A stretch of 64,000 nucleotides of DNA, taken from positions 36,419 to 100,418 of the forward strand of contig NZ_FNCC01000015.1 of assembly GCF_900100955.1 (NCBI RefSeq), in the 5' to 3' direction. The DNA comes from Lentzea fradiae (GTDB lineage Bacteria; Actinomycetota; Actinomycetes; Mycobacteriales; Pseudonocardiaceae). The translations under genes were made by a program, and so were the position numbers. The notes under the pieces are model-generated. The model worked only from the letters and a program-made list of their open reading frames with translations, was not told the DNA's origin and made no database searches. Shown in pieces: positions 20,700 through 29,353 of this stretch; the stretch's first letter is position 1, and the number at the start of each line of letters is the position of its first letter.

Positions 20700-21083
20700 T
20701 CAGACGATCTCCCACGACACGTTGATGATGCCCACCGCGGTGCTGGCGAAGTACGCGAACGCCGGTTGGCTGAGGTCGATCTTGTTGCTCGGGCAGCTCG
20801 GGCACTTGTCCTTGATCGGCACGGTGATGGTGCGGCCGTTGTGGGTGACCCGGATGGACTTGCGGCACAGCGGGTCGTTGTTCGGGTTGGGCGACGTCCA
20901 CAGCGCGGCCGGGGCGGCGACCAGCCATTCCGTCGCCGCGTTGATCTGGGTGCCGCAGGCGCCGTAGCCCGCGTCGTTGTAGTAGCTCGCGGTGCCGTTG
21001 ACGGCGGACGCGGTGCCGGTGAAGACGAGTGAGAGCGCGGCGGCCGACGCGAGCGCGCCGAGAGCCTTGAGCGTGTGCTTCAT
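20700..21083 (-). CDS. Secreted double-psi beta-barrel (barwin/papain-inhibitor-like) protein
   Basis: A 127-residue secreted protein with a Sec signal (residues 1-27, cleaved near TASA-VNG). The mature 100 residues have the RlpA/barwin-like double-psi barrel pattern: GTASYYNDAGYGACG, an internal RVTHNGRTITVPIKDKCPSCP and IDLSQPAFAYFA. The Asp-Lys-Cys-Pro and Asp-Leu-Ser motifs match secreted small barrels such as the Streptomyces papain inhibitor family, as I recall it. Four or more Cys allow disulfides. It may bind cell-wall glycans or inhibit proteases. It follows the thaumatin-like gene by 36 nt on the same strand, so the two are likely one operon. Confidence 0.8.
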   Translation of the reverse strand: MKHTLKALGALASAAALSLVFTGTASAVNGTASYYNDAGYGACGTQINAATEWLVAAPAALWTSPNPNNDPLCRKSIRVTHNGRTITVPIKDKCPSCPSNKIDLSQPAFAYFASTAVGIINVSWEIV

Positions 21084-21119
21084 GGGTTTCCTCTCAAAGG
21101 CAGGGGCTGAGAGCGGCGG

Positions 21120-21866
21120 TCAGCTGAAGGTGACCGTGAAACCGGCGCAGTTCGAGCACTGGAAGACGGTCTGGTTGCCCGGCTCGGTGTCCTGTTTGGA
21201 CCACGCGTAAGCCTTGGGGCACCGGGCTTTGATGGTGTTGCTGTAGTCGGTCGGCGCGTCCCGGTTCGGGTTGACGCAGTTGACGCGCTGCCCGTTCGGC
21301 CCGTACTTCACGTACGCGGGGTTGCAGTACGGCAGCAGGTTCTCGGTGCAGCCGGCTGTGCTGCACGACGTGGAACCCGGCGGTATCACCGGGTTGATCG
21401 GGGTGATCGAGATCGGTACCGAGAACGCGTTGACGTAGCTGACGTTGTACCAGGGCGCCAGGCTGTCCCGGGTGTCGAAGTTGAACTCGGCGAGGCTCGC
21501 GGGCTGGTCACCCAGCACGCACCGGTCGGCGTAGACGCCGCAGTCGCCCACCGCGCAGCGGAAGTCGACGCCGGAGGTGCCCGTGCAGTGCTGCCGGGCG
21601 AAGAACTTGCCACGCCAGTGGCCGGGCGAGGCCGTCTCGGGGATGGTGATGGTCGCGGACCCGCCGGCGGCGATGGTCGGCAAGCCGGTCAGGGCGCGCG
21701 AGCCGTCGGCGTTGACGGTGGCGCCGATCCAGATCGTCTGGCCGGTCCTGTTGACGAACGTGACCCTGTGGTCGATCGCCGCGTTCGCCACCGGCGCGGT
21801 GACCCCCGCGAGCGCGAACACGAGCGCGAACAGCGCGGTGACCCAGCGGAGTGCTCTCCCGGGCAT
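21120..21866 (-). CDS. Secreted thaumatin-like protein
   Basis: A 248-residue protein with a Sec signal (residues 1-29, ANAA). The mature part has the thaumatin/PR-5 pattern: VTFVNRTGQTIWIGA, a GHWRGKFFARQHC segment, CAVGDCG, PASLAEFNFD, YNVSYVNAFSVPISI and a late CPKAYAWSKQD. There are about fourteen cysteines, as expected for this disulfide-rich fold. Plant and bacterial members can bind or cut beta-1,3-glucans and act against fungi; that role here is inferred. A GGAAGGAG site precedes ATG 21866. It is the first gene of a two-gene unit with the barrel protein. Confidence 0.85.
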   Translation of the reverse strand: MPGRALRWVTALFALVFALAGVTAPVANAAIDHRVTFVNRTGQTIWIGATVNADGSRALTGLPTIAAGGSATITIPETASPGHWRGKFFARQHCTGTSGVDFRCAVGDCGVYADRCVLGDQPASLAEFNFDTRDSLAPWYNVSYVNAFSVPISITPINPVIPPGSTSCSTAGCTENLLPYCNPAYVKYGPNGQRVNCVNPNRDAPTDYSNTIKARCPKAYAWSKQDTEPGNQTVFQCSNCAGFTVTFS

Positions 21867-21972
21867 CTGCGAGCTCCTTCCTGCGAGACCGGTGCGGTCG
21901 CACCGGATGTCGTCAGGACCCCACCATCACTCGCTGTGCTCGTTCGTGTCTTCACGGTGAGTCCGCAAAGTT

Positions 21973-23163
21973 TCAGCGGTGCTCGCCCGCGGCCGGGAAC
22001 CACCGGCTGCCCCGCAGCTCGCGCCGGCCGGAGAGGCCGAGCTTGCGGTACACCCGCGTCAGGTGCAGCTCCACGGTCCTGGTCGCCATCGCGAGCCGTG
22101 CCGCGATCTGCCTGGTGCTCAGCCCGAGCCGCACCAGCCGCGCCACCTCGGCCTCGGCGGCCGTCAGCACCGGTGCCCGGCCGTGGGCCTCGGCCGCCCG
22201 CAGCGCTTCGTCCGCCCGCCGAACGAGCACCGTGAGGCCGGCGTCGGCGGCCACCGCGCGGGCCCGGCGGTGGACCTCGCCCGCCGCGGCCTCCTTGCCG
22301 TGCTCGCCGAGGAGGTCCCCGTAGTCGCACAGGACCGCCGCGAGGTCCGCTCTGGCGTGTGCCAGCTCCAGCAGGCGGATCGCGCGTTCGCAGGCGGCGA
22401 GGTCCTCACCGTCGCGCGGTCCTGTCCTCGCGACCGCCGCCAGGCTGACGCCGAGGGCCCTGGGCTCGCCCCACCGGACCGCGGCGGCGTGCTCCTCCCC
22501 TGCCAGGCGGGCGGCCTGCTCGTGCTCGCCGCAGGCCAGCGCGGCCCGTGCGGCGTTGGAGCGCCACGGCACGACGGCGGGGTTGACGATGCCGTTCGCC
22601 AGCAACGCCCGCCCGGACGCGAGGTGTCCGGCGAGGGCGTCGCGCGGACGGCCCAGTGCCAGCGCCACCTCCGCCGCGGCCTCGACCGGGAACGGGTCGC
22701 CGGAAGCCCGCTCTTCCTCGCACAGCACCGCTTCCGCTGCGCGGGGGTCGCCGTCCGCGATGAGGTCCTGGACCGTCCAGAGCAGCACGAGCGACCGGTG
22801 CGCGGTCCTGATGCCGTTGCGCCGCAACCGGGCCAGCAACGTCGAACAGCGCGCGAGGTCGCCCGTGCGGCGGGCGACACAGGCCCGGCCGAGCAACGCG
22901 ATCTCCGTGGCCACCGGGTCACCGCGCTCCAGCAGGGCGAGGCTGTGCGCGTCGGCGGCGACCAGTTCCCCTGCGCAGACCAGCGTCCCCAACGCACGTG
23001 ACACGCACGCGGCCGTCGCCCCGCAGGCGGGGCTCGCCAGCGCCTGCTCCGCCGACTCGACGGCGTCTGTCCAGTTCTCCCCCGCGGCGAGCAGGCCGGA
23101 GGCGACGGCTGCGGGGCAGTCGTGGCCCGGCTCGGCGGACCAGACCGCGAACAGGCCGTTCAC
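21973..23163 (-). CDS. LuxR-family regulator with TPR-like sensor region
   Basis: A 396-residue regulator. The C-terminal 65 residues are a LuxR/NarL helix-turn-helix (LTAAEAEVARLVRLGLSTRQ onward, then RTVELHLTRVYRKLGLSGRREL). The N-terminal 320 residues are Ala/Leu-rich helices like the TPR arm of MalT/LAL regulators, but the ATPase domain is absent. GTG 23163 overlaps the upstream gene's stop by GTGA, and the frame upstream of it is out of context. The paralogous gene immediately upstream has the same layout. They may form a heterodimer; their target could be the thaumatin/barrel operon just downstream, which is inference from position. Confidence 0.8.
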   Translation of the reverse strand: MNGLFAVWSAEPGHDCPAAVASGLLAAGENWTDAVESAEQALASPACGATAACVSRALGTLVCAGELVAADAHSLALLERGDPVATEIALLGRACVARRTGDLARCSTLLARLRRNGIRTAHRSLVLLWTVQDLIADGDPRAAEAVLCEEERASGDPFPVEAAAEVALALGRPRDALAGHLASGRALLANGIVNPAVVPWRSNAARAALACGEHEQAARLAGEEHAAAVRWGEPRALGVSLAAVARTGPRDGEDLAACERAIRLLELAHARADLAAVLCDYGDLLGEHGKEAAAGEVHRRARAVAADAGLTVLVRRADEALRAAEAHGRAPVLTAAEAEVARLVRLGLSTRQIAARLAMATRTVELHLTRVYRKLGLSGRRELRGSRWFPAAGEHR

Positions 23164-24398
23164 GCCGACGGGACGTACGCCCGGCGCAGCCCCGGCCTCC
23201 CGGCCACGCCCATCTTGCGGTAGACGGCGGTGAGGTGGAACTCGACGGTGCGCAGCGTGAGGTGCAGCTCGGCGGCGATCTCGCGGTTCGACTTCCCCGC
23301 CCGTGCCAGCCGGGCGACCCTGCGCTGCTGGTCGCTGAGCGCGGACTCGCCGTCGTTGCGCAGCAGCCGGCACGTCAGGTCCTCGGCCTCGCTGGTCCAC
23401 TGTGGACAGCACGCTGCCGCAGCGGCTTCGCGCAGGGACCGGGTGTGCTCACGGGCCCGTCCCACCTCGCCGCGGGCGAGCAGGAGCTGTGCCAGGTCGT
23501 GCCGCGCCCGCAGGACCTCGTCGGCGGTCGCCGCCAGGTCCAGGTGGGCGAGGGCTTCCTCCAGCCGCACGTCGTCACCGCCGCGAGCGAGGGCACCGGC
23601 GTGCAGGGCGAGCCCGGCCGCCCGCGGCGCGCCCCACCGCCTGGCGGCGACCAGGTCCTTGTCGGCGCAGATCCGGGCGAGCACGTGGTCCTCCGCGGCG
23701 GTGGCCGCCAGCGCTGCCGCCGACCGCCACGGCAGCACGGCCGGGTTGACGACACCGGAGCGGGCGAGCCGCTGCCCGCAGCCGAGGAGCTCGTCCAGCG
23801 CCGCCACGGCCCGTCCCTCGGCGAAGAGCAGTCTGCCCGAGGCGAAGAGCAGCTCGGCCTCGTCGGGGTGTCCCCCGGCCGGGCCCCGGTCCTCCAGGAC
23901 GACGCGCGCCCGTCTCAGCTCACCGGTCTCGACGAGCGCCTGCACCAGCCACGCCGTGGCGACGACGCGCAGCCGTGGGCGGACGCCCCTGCCCAGGGCG
24001 CAGTCGAGCAGCCGGGCCGCCGCGCACGGGTTGCGGCGCCGCAGCATGATCCGGGCGCCGAGGACGTCGTGCACGTCCCTGCCGTACCGATGGGCGGAGC
24101 ACGCCCAGTGCCGGTGCGCGGTGGTGACCTCGTCGGCGTGCGTCAGGACGAGCACCGCCCGCCAGAACGTGCCGACGTCGAGCGAGTCCACGGATCTCAG
24201 CACGTGCCGGGCGGTGTCCGCGGCCTCCGTCCTGCCGGTGCCGCGGTGCGCCGCCCGCAGAGCGTCGAGCACCGCCACCCGCGCACCGGCCGCGCGCTCC
24301 GGTTCCCCCTCCGGCAGGTCCGCTTCTTTCCATCGTCCATTTCGGATCAATTCGGAACGGGCGCGGCGAACCCCGTCGAGCTTGCTGTCGTTCGTCAC
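23160..24398 (-). CDS. LuxR-family regulator with TPR-like sensor region (paralogue)
   Basis: A 412-residue protein of the same build as its neighbour: helical TPR-like region (about residues 30-345) and a C-terminal LuxR helix-turn-helix (LSDQQRRVARLARAGKSNRE, then RTVEFHLTAVYRKMGVAGRP). The segments VVNPAVLPWRSAAAL here and IVNPAVVPWRSNAAR in the neighbour show common origin. I chose GTG 24398 because upstream codons (AAA, AGA, TAT, ATT) are unlike coding sequence here, although the frame opens at 24527. Its stop overlaps the next start by 4 nt, so the pair is coupled. Confidence 0.75.
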   Translation of the reverse strand: MTNDSKLDGVRRARSELIRNGRWKEADLPEGEPERAAGARVAVLDALRAAHRGTGRTEAADTARHVLRSVDSLDVGTFWRAVLVLTHADEVTTAHRHWACSAHRYGRDVHDVLGARIMLRRRNPCAAARLLDCALGRGVRPRLRVVATAWLVQALVETGELRRARVVLEDRGPAGGHPDEAELLFASGRLLFAEGRAVAALDELLGCGQRLARSGVVNPAVLPWRSAAALAATAAEDHVLARICADKDLVAARRWGAPRAAGLALHAGALARGGDDVRLEEALAHLDLAATADEVLRARHDLAQLLLARGEVGRAREHTRSLREAAAAACCPQWTSEAEDLTCRLLRNDGESALSDQQRRVARLARAGKSNREIAAELHLTLRTVEFHLTAVYRKMGVAGRPGLRRAYVPSA

Positions 24399-24745
24399 TT
24401 CGGCGGCGCCTTTCCCTGCTCTGACCACACCGGAGCACAAGTCCACCAATTGATACGCAGCACGCCTTTCAATCGGCGTCGGTCCAGCGCAGAGCCCCTG
24501 CCGGCCCGCGATGGACCCACCGCACAACGACGGCTACATGGTCTGGACCATACCGGCAATGGCGGCTCTCGTGAACAGTCGCCGAGTGATTGTCGACACC
24601 CGGTCCGCGCCCGTTTCCGAAGATTTTCCGGAAGACCTCGCACATTCCAGCAGCAGCGAAAGAAATGTCTTGTTCTGTCATCGCCGACCCGGACTCGGTG
24701 CACGGCGTTTGCCCGCGGGTCCCGCGCAGGGGGAACATCGGCGGG
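24399..24745. other. 347-nt AT-richer divergent intergenic region
   Basis: Between the LuxR pair and an AraC gene. GC is clearly lower than in flanking genes. It contains the 14-bp near-palindrome ATGGTC-TG-GACCAT (24538-24551). I see no supported gene; the open frame leading into the AraC gene has poor codon use before GTG 24746. Confidence 0.45.
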
Positions 24746-25609
24746 GTGGACGAACTGCGCGCGCTGATCTCCAAACACGCCGGCTCCGGCCCGGCCACGC
24801 CGATCCCCGACGTCGTCGTCTCCAGGATCACCGCGGGCGGCACGCAGGAGTGGTCGATGACCGGCACGATCCTCGCGTTCGTCGCCCAGGGCCGCAAACG
24901 CATCGCGCTGGGCGACCGCATCCACGACTACCGGGCGGGCCAGTACCTGGTCGCCTCGGTCGACATGCCGATCACCGGCACCTGGATCGGCATCCGCCCC
25001 GGCGAGCCCGCGCTCGGCATCGGCCTCGTCCTGCGCCCGGAGCAGATCGCCGAGCTGCTGCTGAGCGCCGGCCAGCCGAAGGAGACGGGCACCCCGGAGG
25101 GTCTCGCGGTCAGCGACGCCACCCCGGAGCTGACCGACGCCGTGACCAGGCTGGCCCGCCTGCTCGACCGGCCGCGCGACGCCCGCGTGCTCGCGCCGCT
25201 GGTCAAGCAGGAGATCCTCTGGCGGGTGATGACGGGCCCCCAGGGCGCCGTCGTCCGCCAGCTCGGCGTCCGGGACAGCAGCCTCAGCCACATCGCCAGG
25301 GCGGTGAGGTGGATCAGGGACAACTTCGCCGAGTCGTTCAAGGTCGGGAACGTCGCGCGGATCGCCGGCATGAGCGAGTCGGCGTTCTACCGCAACTTCC
25401 AGGCCGTCACGGCGATGACGCCGATCCAGTTCCAGAAGCAGATCCGGTTGCAGGAGGCGCGGTTGCTGCTGGCCACCACGAGGGACGTGACCAGCGTCAG
25501 CCACCGCGTCGGCTACGAGAGCCCGTCGCAGTTCAGCCGCGAGTACCGGCGCCAGTTCGGCACCTCGCCGAGCAGGGACGCCGCCGTCAGGCTGGAACCC
25601 GCGATCTGA
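24746..25609 (+). CDS. AraC-family transcriptional regulator
   Basis: A 287-residue regulator with the AraC N-terminal cupin-like domain (about residues 15-170, with RITAGGTQEWSMTGTIL and IALGDRIHDYRAGQYLV) and a C-terminal double helix-turn-helix (about 190-280, VGNVARIAGMSESAFYRNFQ, VTSVSHRVGYESPSQFSREY). This N-terminal domain type often senses small lipophilic or aldehyde-like inducers. GTG 24746 begins just before the domain. Its end overlaps the convergent membrane-protein gene by 23 nt. The inducer and targets are unknown. Confidence 0.85.
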   Translation: MDELRALISKHAGSGPATPIPDVVVSRITAGGTQEWSMTGTILAFVAQGRKRIALGDRIHDYRAGQYLVASVDMPITGTWIGIRPGEPALGIGLVLRPEQIAELLLSAGQPKETGTPEGLAVSDATPELTDAVTRLARLLDRPRDARVLAPLVKQEILWRVMTGPQGAVVRQLGVRDSSLSHIARAVRWIRDNFAESFKVGNVARIAGMSESAFYRNFQAVTAMTPIQFQKQIRLQEARLLLATTRDVTSVSHRVGYESPSQFSREYRRQFGTSPSRDAAVRLEPAI

Positions 25610-26756
25610 CGTGCAGGTAGACCGCGCGCACCTCCAGGGTGCGCTCGACCTTCTCCAGCACGGGCGCGAAGAACCGGTGCCGGTGCTCGGCGTCGCTCAT
25701 CGAGATGACCGAGAAGTACATGCTGCCGAACGCGGCGAACAGCGTGGCGTTGCGCAGCATCGCCGACGGCACGCCGGGCACCAGCGACATCTGCGCCGGT
25801 GCCCCGATCCACTGCTCGGCGATGGCGGGCGTGACGACGATCAGGCCGAGCACCACGAAGAACGCGAACAGCCCGAGCCCGACCACCGCGGCCTGCACGA
25901 GCTGCCTGGTCGCGAGCATCACCAGCAGGTTGCGCAGCTGCCTGCCGTTCAGCCGCCCGGCGGTCAGCGCCTCCGGCACGTCCACCCCGGCCAGCGGCGT
26001 GCCCGCGCAGGCGCGTTCGAGCACCTCCGGCCGCAGGTCCTGCTCGACCCTGCCGATCTCCTCGCGCAGCCGGGCCGCCGCGGCCAGCACCGTGATCGAG
26101 GCGAACAGCAGCACCACGAGGCTCACCCGCGGCCACCGCAGCTGGTTCATCGCCTGCCACAGCTCGCCGGTGAAGAACAGGAACAGCGTCACGAACAGCA
26201 TCGGCGGCAAGGCCCTGCCGAGCAGGTGCAGGCTGTTGCGCAGGTCCGCGATCACGTGCCGGACGGCCGCGCGCAGCAACGCCCCCAGCCCGTAGGTGGT
26301 GGCCAGCGTCGTCGCCATGAACGCGAGCCCGAAGAACAGCACGAACAGCACCAGCGCGCCCCACACCGAGGCGGGCTGCTCGCCACTGGCCGGAGCGGTG
26401 ACCTTGCTGTCGATGAGGTACTGCACCGTCGGCGTGATGACCGGCATCGCCGCGTAGGCGACCAGGACGAGCGCGGTCGTGCGCGGCGAGAAGACCGGCA
26501 TGCGCCGCCCGAACACCGAGAGCAGCACCCAGGCGGCCGCCACCACCGCCACGACCAGGCCGAGCAGCACCCACCGCGACAGCCCCGACGACTGCTGCAG
26601 CACCAGCCACGCCAGGCTGCCCACGGCGACGAACGCGAGCGCGGGCATCATCCGCGGCAGCACGTGGGACCGGAAGCCGTAGCCCTCGATCATCGTCGGC
26701 GCCCCCTGCCGGACGAACCACTGCTCGGTCCGCCGCACCAGTGCCGAGGAACCCAT
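25587..26756 (-). CDS. Integral membrane protein of unknown function
   Basis: A 389-residue protein with about eight membrane helices in pairs. The first pair starts near residue 36 (LAFVAVGSLAWLVLQQ and WVLLGLVVAVVAAAWVLL), with later ones around 80-100, 125-155, 180-200, 210-230 and 280-320. An amphipathic cytoplasmic stretch of about 60 residues lies between (LREEIGRVEQDLRPEVLERA). I do not recognise the family. ATG 26756 or 26768 could be the start. It is convergent with AraC and lies 46 nt downstream of the acyl-CoA synthetase gene on the same strand. Confidence 0.65.
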   Translation of the reverse strand: MGSSALVRRTEQWFVRQGAPTMIEGYGFRSHVLPRMMPALAFVAVGSLAWLVLQQSSGLSRWVLLGLVVAVVAAAWVLLSVFGRRMPVFSPRTTALVLVAYAAMPVITPTVQYLIDSKVTAPASGEQPASVWGALVLFVLFFGLAFMATTLATTYGLGALLRAAVRHVIADLRNSLHLLGRALPPMLFVTLFLFFTGELWQAMNQLRWPRVSLVVLLFASITVLAAAARLREEIGRVEQDLRPEVLERACAGTPLAGVDVPEALTAGRLNGRQLRNLLVMLATRQLVQAAVVGLGLFAFFVVLGLIVVTPAIAEQWIGAPAQMSLVPGVPSAMLRNATLFAAFGSMYFSVISMSDAEHRHRFFAPVLEKVERTLEVRAVYLHVRSRVPA

Positions 26757-26802
26757 GCCGCGGATCATGCCGCACGGGCGGGGTCCCCCGGCGTGGCACC
26801 GG

Positions 26803-28461
26803 TCAGCCGCGCAGCTCGGGGAACTGGTCGTCGCGCCACTCCAGCGCCCGTTCGGCGGTCTCCTGCTCCCGTGCGCGCAGGTCGACGCGCCGGATCTTGC
26901 CGGAGACCGTCTTGGGCAGCTCGTAGAACTCCAGGCGGCGGATCCGCTGGAACGGCGCCAGGTTCTCGCGGGCGTGCCGCAGGATCGCGAGCGCGGTGTC
27001 GCGGTCCGGCTCCCAGCCCGCGCTCAGCGCCACGTACGCCTTCGGCACCGCGAGCCGCAGCGGGTCCGGTGACGGGACGACCGCGGCCTCCGTGACGGCC
27101 GGGTGCTCGATCAGCACGCTCTCCAGCTCGAACGGCGAGATCTTGTAGTCCGACGCCTTGAACACGTCGTCGGTCCGCCCGATGTAGAACAGGTAGCCGT
27201 CCTCGTCGCGGCTCGCGATGTCGCCCGTGTGGTAGTAGCCGCCGGCCATCGCCTCGGCGTTGCGCTCCTCGTCGCCGAAGTAGCCGACCATGAGCGACAT
27301 CGGCCGCCGGGCCAGGTCGACGCAGATCTCGCCCTCCTCGGCCGGCTCGCCGGTGACCGGGTCGACCAGCACGACGGGCACCCCCGGCAGCGGCGTCCCC
27401 ATCGAGCCGAGCTTCACCTGCGCGCCCGGCACGTTCCCGACCGACAGCGTGGTCTCGGTCTGCCCGAACCCGTCCCGCAGCGTGAGGCCCCACTGCTGCC
27501 GGACCTGCTCGACGACCTCCGGGTTGAGCGGCTCCCCCGCCGCCACGACCTCGCGCAACGACCCCGGCCCGCCGCTCAGGTCGGCCTTGATCAGCATCCG
27601 CCAGACGGTCGGGGGCGCGCAGAACGTCGTGACGCCCTTGTCCCTGAGCTGGCGCAGCAGCGCGGCGGCGTCGAACCGGGTGTAGTTGTGGACGAAGATC
27701 GTCGCTTCGGCGATCCACGGCGCGAAGAAGCAGCTCCAGGCGTGCTTGGCCCAGCCGGGCGAGCTGATGTTGAGGTGCACGTCGCCGGGCCGCAGGCCGA
27801 TCCAGCGCATGGTGGTGAGGTGACCGGCCGGGTAGGACACCTGGGTGTGCTCGACGAGCTTCGGCCGGCTGGTGGTGCCGGAGGTGAAGTAGAGCAGCAG
27901 CCGGTCGTCCGCCTTCGTCTCCGGGTGCGGCAGCGGGTCGTCCGGCGCCTGCTCGGAGTCGGTGTAGTCGAGCCAGCCCTGCGCCGTGCCGCCGACGGCG
28001 ATGCGCACCGGCCCTTCCGCGAACTTGCCCGCCTCCCGCACGCCCGCGATGACGTGCCCCACCGCCCCGCGCTCCAGCCGGTCCACGAGGTCGTTGGGGC
28101 CGAGCGCGGTCGTGGTCGGCATGATGACCGCGCCGAGCTTCATCACGGCGAGCATCGACTCCCACAGCTCGACCTGGTTGCCCAGCATGATCATCACGCT
28201 GTCGCCCTTGCCGACGCCGTGCGCGGCGAGCCAGTACGCCACCCGGTTCGACCGGCGGCGCATCTCGTCGAACGTGTAGGCGCGCTCCGACCCGTCCTCC
28301 TCGACGAGGTGCAGCGCCGTGGTCTCGTTGCCCCCGGCGATGACGTCGAACCAGTCGTGGGCCCAGTTGAAGCCGTCGCCGCCGAAGTTCGGCCAGCTGA
28401 AGTTCTCCGGGTCGGCGAGCATCAGGTCGCGCGCCGCGCGGTAGGTGTCGTGACTGGACAT
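26803..28461 (-). CDS. AMP-forming acyl-CoA synthetase (medium-chain/benzoate-type)
   Basis: A 552-residue adenylating enzyme that makes acyl-AMP and then acyl-CoA. The P-loop-like motif is YFTSGTTSRPKLVEHT, the A5 motif is GFGQTET, the A7/A8 region is HTGDIASRDEDGYLFYIGRTDDVFK split around Gly, and the catalytic Lys is in KTVSGKIRRVDLR. NISSPGWAKHAWSCFFAPW resembles medium-chain acyl-CoA synthetases. The longer open frame is rejected because ATG 28461 starts the conserved part. A LuxR-type regulator is divergent 75 nt away, with a palindrome between them, so local regulation is likely. The acid substrate is unknown. Confidence 0.88.
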   Translation of the reverse strand: MSSHDTYRAARDLMLADPENFSWPNFGGDGFNWAHDWFDVIAGGNETTALHLVEEDGSERAYTFDEMRRRSNRVAYWLAAHGVGKGDSVMIMLGNQVELWESMLAVMKLGAVIMPTTTALGPNDLVDRLERGAVGHVIAGVREAGKFAEGPVRIAVGGTAQGWLDYTDSEQAPDDPLPHPETKADDRLLLYFTSGTTSRPKLVEHTQVSYPAGHLTTMRWIGLRPGDVHLNISSPGWAKHAWSCFFAPWIAEATIFVHNYTRFDAAALLRQLRDKGVTTFCAPPTVWRMLIKADLSGGPGSLREVVAAGEPLNPEVVEQVRQQWGLTLRDGFGQTETTLSVGNVPGAQVKLGSMGTPLPGVPVVLVDPVTGEPAEEGEICVDLARRPMSLMVGYFGDEERNAEAMAGGYYHTGDIASRDEDGYLFYIGRTDDVFKASDYKISPFELESVLIEHPAVTEAAVVPSPDPLRLAVPKAYVALSAGWEPDRDTALAILRHARENLAPFQRIRRLEFYELPKTVSGKIRRVDLRAREQETAERALEWRDDQFPELRG

Positions 28462-28491
28462 TCCCAGAGAGTGAGGAGGATGACGTCCCCC

Positions 28492-28517
28492 GGTATACCC
28501 CCGGACGGGGGTGTACC
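28492..28517. promoter_or_regulatory. 12-bp inverted repeat with G/C tract, CsoR-like operator candidate
   Basis: GGTATACCCCCG, two bases, then CGGGGGTGTACC with one mismatch. The form TATACCCCC-GGGGGTxTA resembles sites of CsoR/CstR-family repressors, which respond to copper or sulfur species. It lies between the divergent synthetase and LuxR genes. No CsoR gene is in the window, so the local LuxR protein or another factor could equally bind it. Confidence 0.55.
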
Positions 28518-28536
28518 CCTTTTCGAGGGTGCTGAC

Positions 28537-29316
28537 GTGAGCGAGACTGCGAAGGTGCTGCCAGAACGATTCCTGGCGCTGCTTCCGCAACGCCTGGACA
28601 TGCTCCGCCGTGCCACCGGGTTGCCCGTCGTGTTCGGCGGCGCCGTCTCGCCCGGCCGGGGTCTGGTGCTGAGCAACTTCTTCGGCACGGCCGGTAACTC
28701 GCTGAACGGGCTGCGCATCGCCGCGGGCCGCGGCCTGGGTGGAACGGCCATCGCGATGGGCACGGCGGTGCGCGTGAACGACTACGCGTCCACCCGTGCG
28801 ATCACCCACGAGTTCGACCAGATGGTGGTCGTGGACGAACGCCTGACCTCGGTGTTCGCCTATCCGGTGACGGTGCGCGGCGCGGTGTGCGGCGTGCTCT
28901 ACGGGGCCGTGCGCGGACAGACGACCGTCGGTGACCGGTCGATCAGGACGGCCGCCGCCATCGCACAGGGCTTCGCGGGGGACCTGGACATGCCTTCTTT
29001 GCACACTCAGGCCGCCCTCAGGGAGCTTTCCGAGGTGGCCAAGCTCGTCCGCGACCCGGTGTTGCGCGAGCGCCTCCGCAAGGTGCACCGCGACCTGGGC
29101 GGCGAGGCACCGGTGGCGGTCCCCACCGGACTGACGCCGCGGGAGCTCGACACGCTGCGGCTGGCCGCGGTCGGCGCGTCGAACCGGGAGATCGCCGCCG
29201 AGCTCGGGTTGAGCGCCGAGACCGTCAAGGCGTACCTGCGCGGCGCAATGCGCAAGCTCGGGGTGCACAACAGGACCGCCGCTGTCCACGCGGCGAGGTC
29301 GACGGGAGCGCTCTGA
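28537..29316 (+). CDS. GAF-LuxR transcriptional regulator
   Basis: A 259-residue protein with a GAF-like sensor (about residues 10-160, LVLSNFFGTAGNSLNGLRI, YPVTVRGAVCGVLYG) and a C-terminal LuxR helix-turn-helix (LTPRELDTLRLAAVGASNRE, ETVKAYLRGAMRKLGVHNRT). I chose GTG 28537 (GAGGGT upstream) over ATG 28480, because the codons between include ATA and GTA, which are rare here, and form the palindrome. It is divergent from the acyl-CoA synthetase gene and is the natural regulator for it. Ligand unknown; an acyl or aromatic acid is a guess. Confidence 0.85.
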   Translation: MSETAKVLPERFLALLPQRLDMLRRATGLPVVFGGAVSPGRGLVLSNFFGTAGNSLNGLRIAAGRGLGGTAIAMGTAVRVNDYASTRAITHEFDQMVVVDERLTSVFAYPVTVRGAVCGVLYGAVRGQTTVGDRSIRTAAAIAQGFAGDLDMPSLHTQAALRELSEVAKLVRDPVLRERLRKVHRDLGGEAPVAVPTGLTPRELDTLRLAAVGASNREIAAELGLSAETVKAYLRGAMRKLGVHNRTAAVHAARSTGAL

Positions 29317-29353
29317 CCGTCCCTGCGCGACTCTCGCCGGTGGGGTTCAGCGG

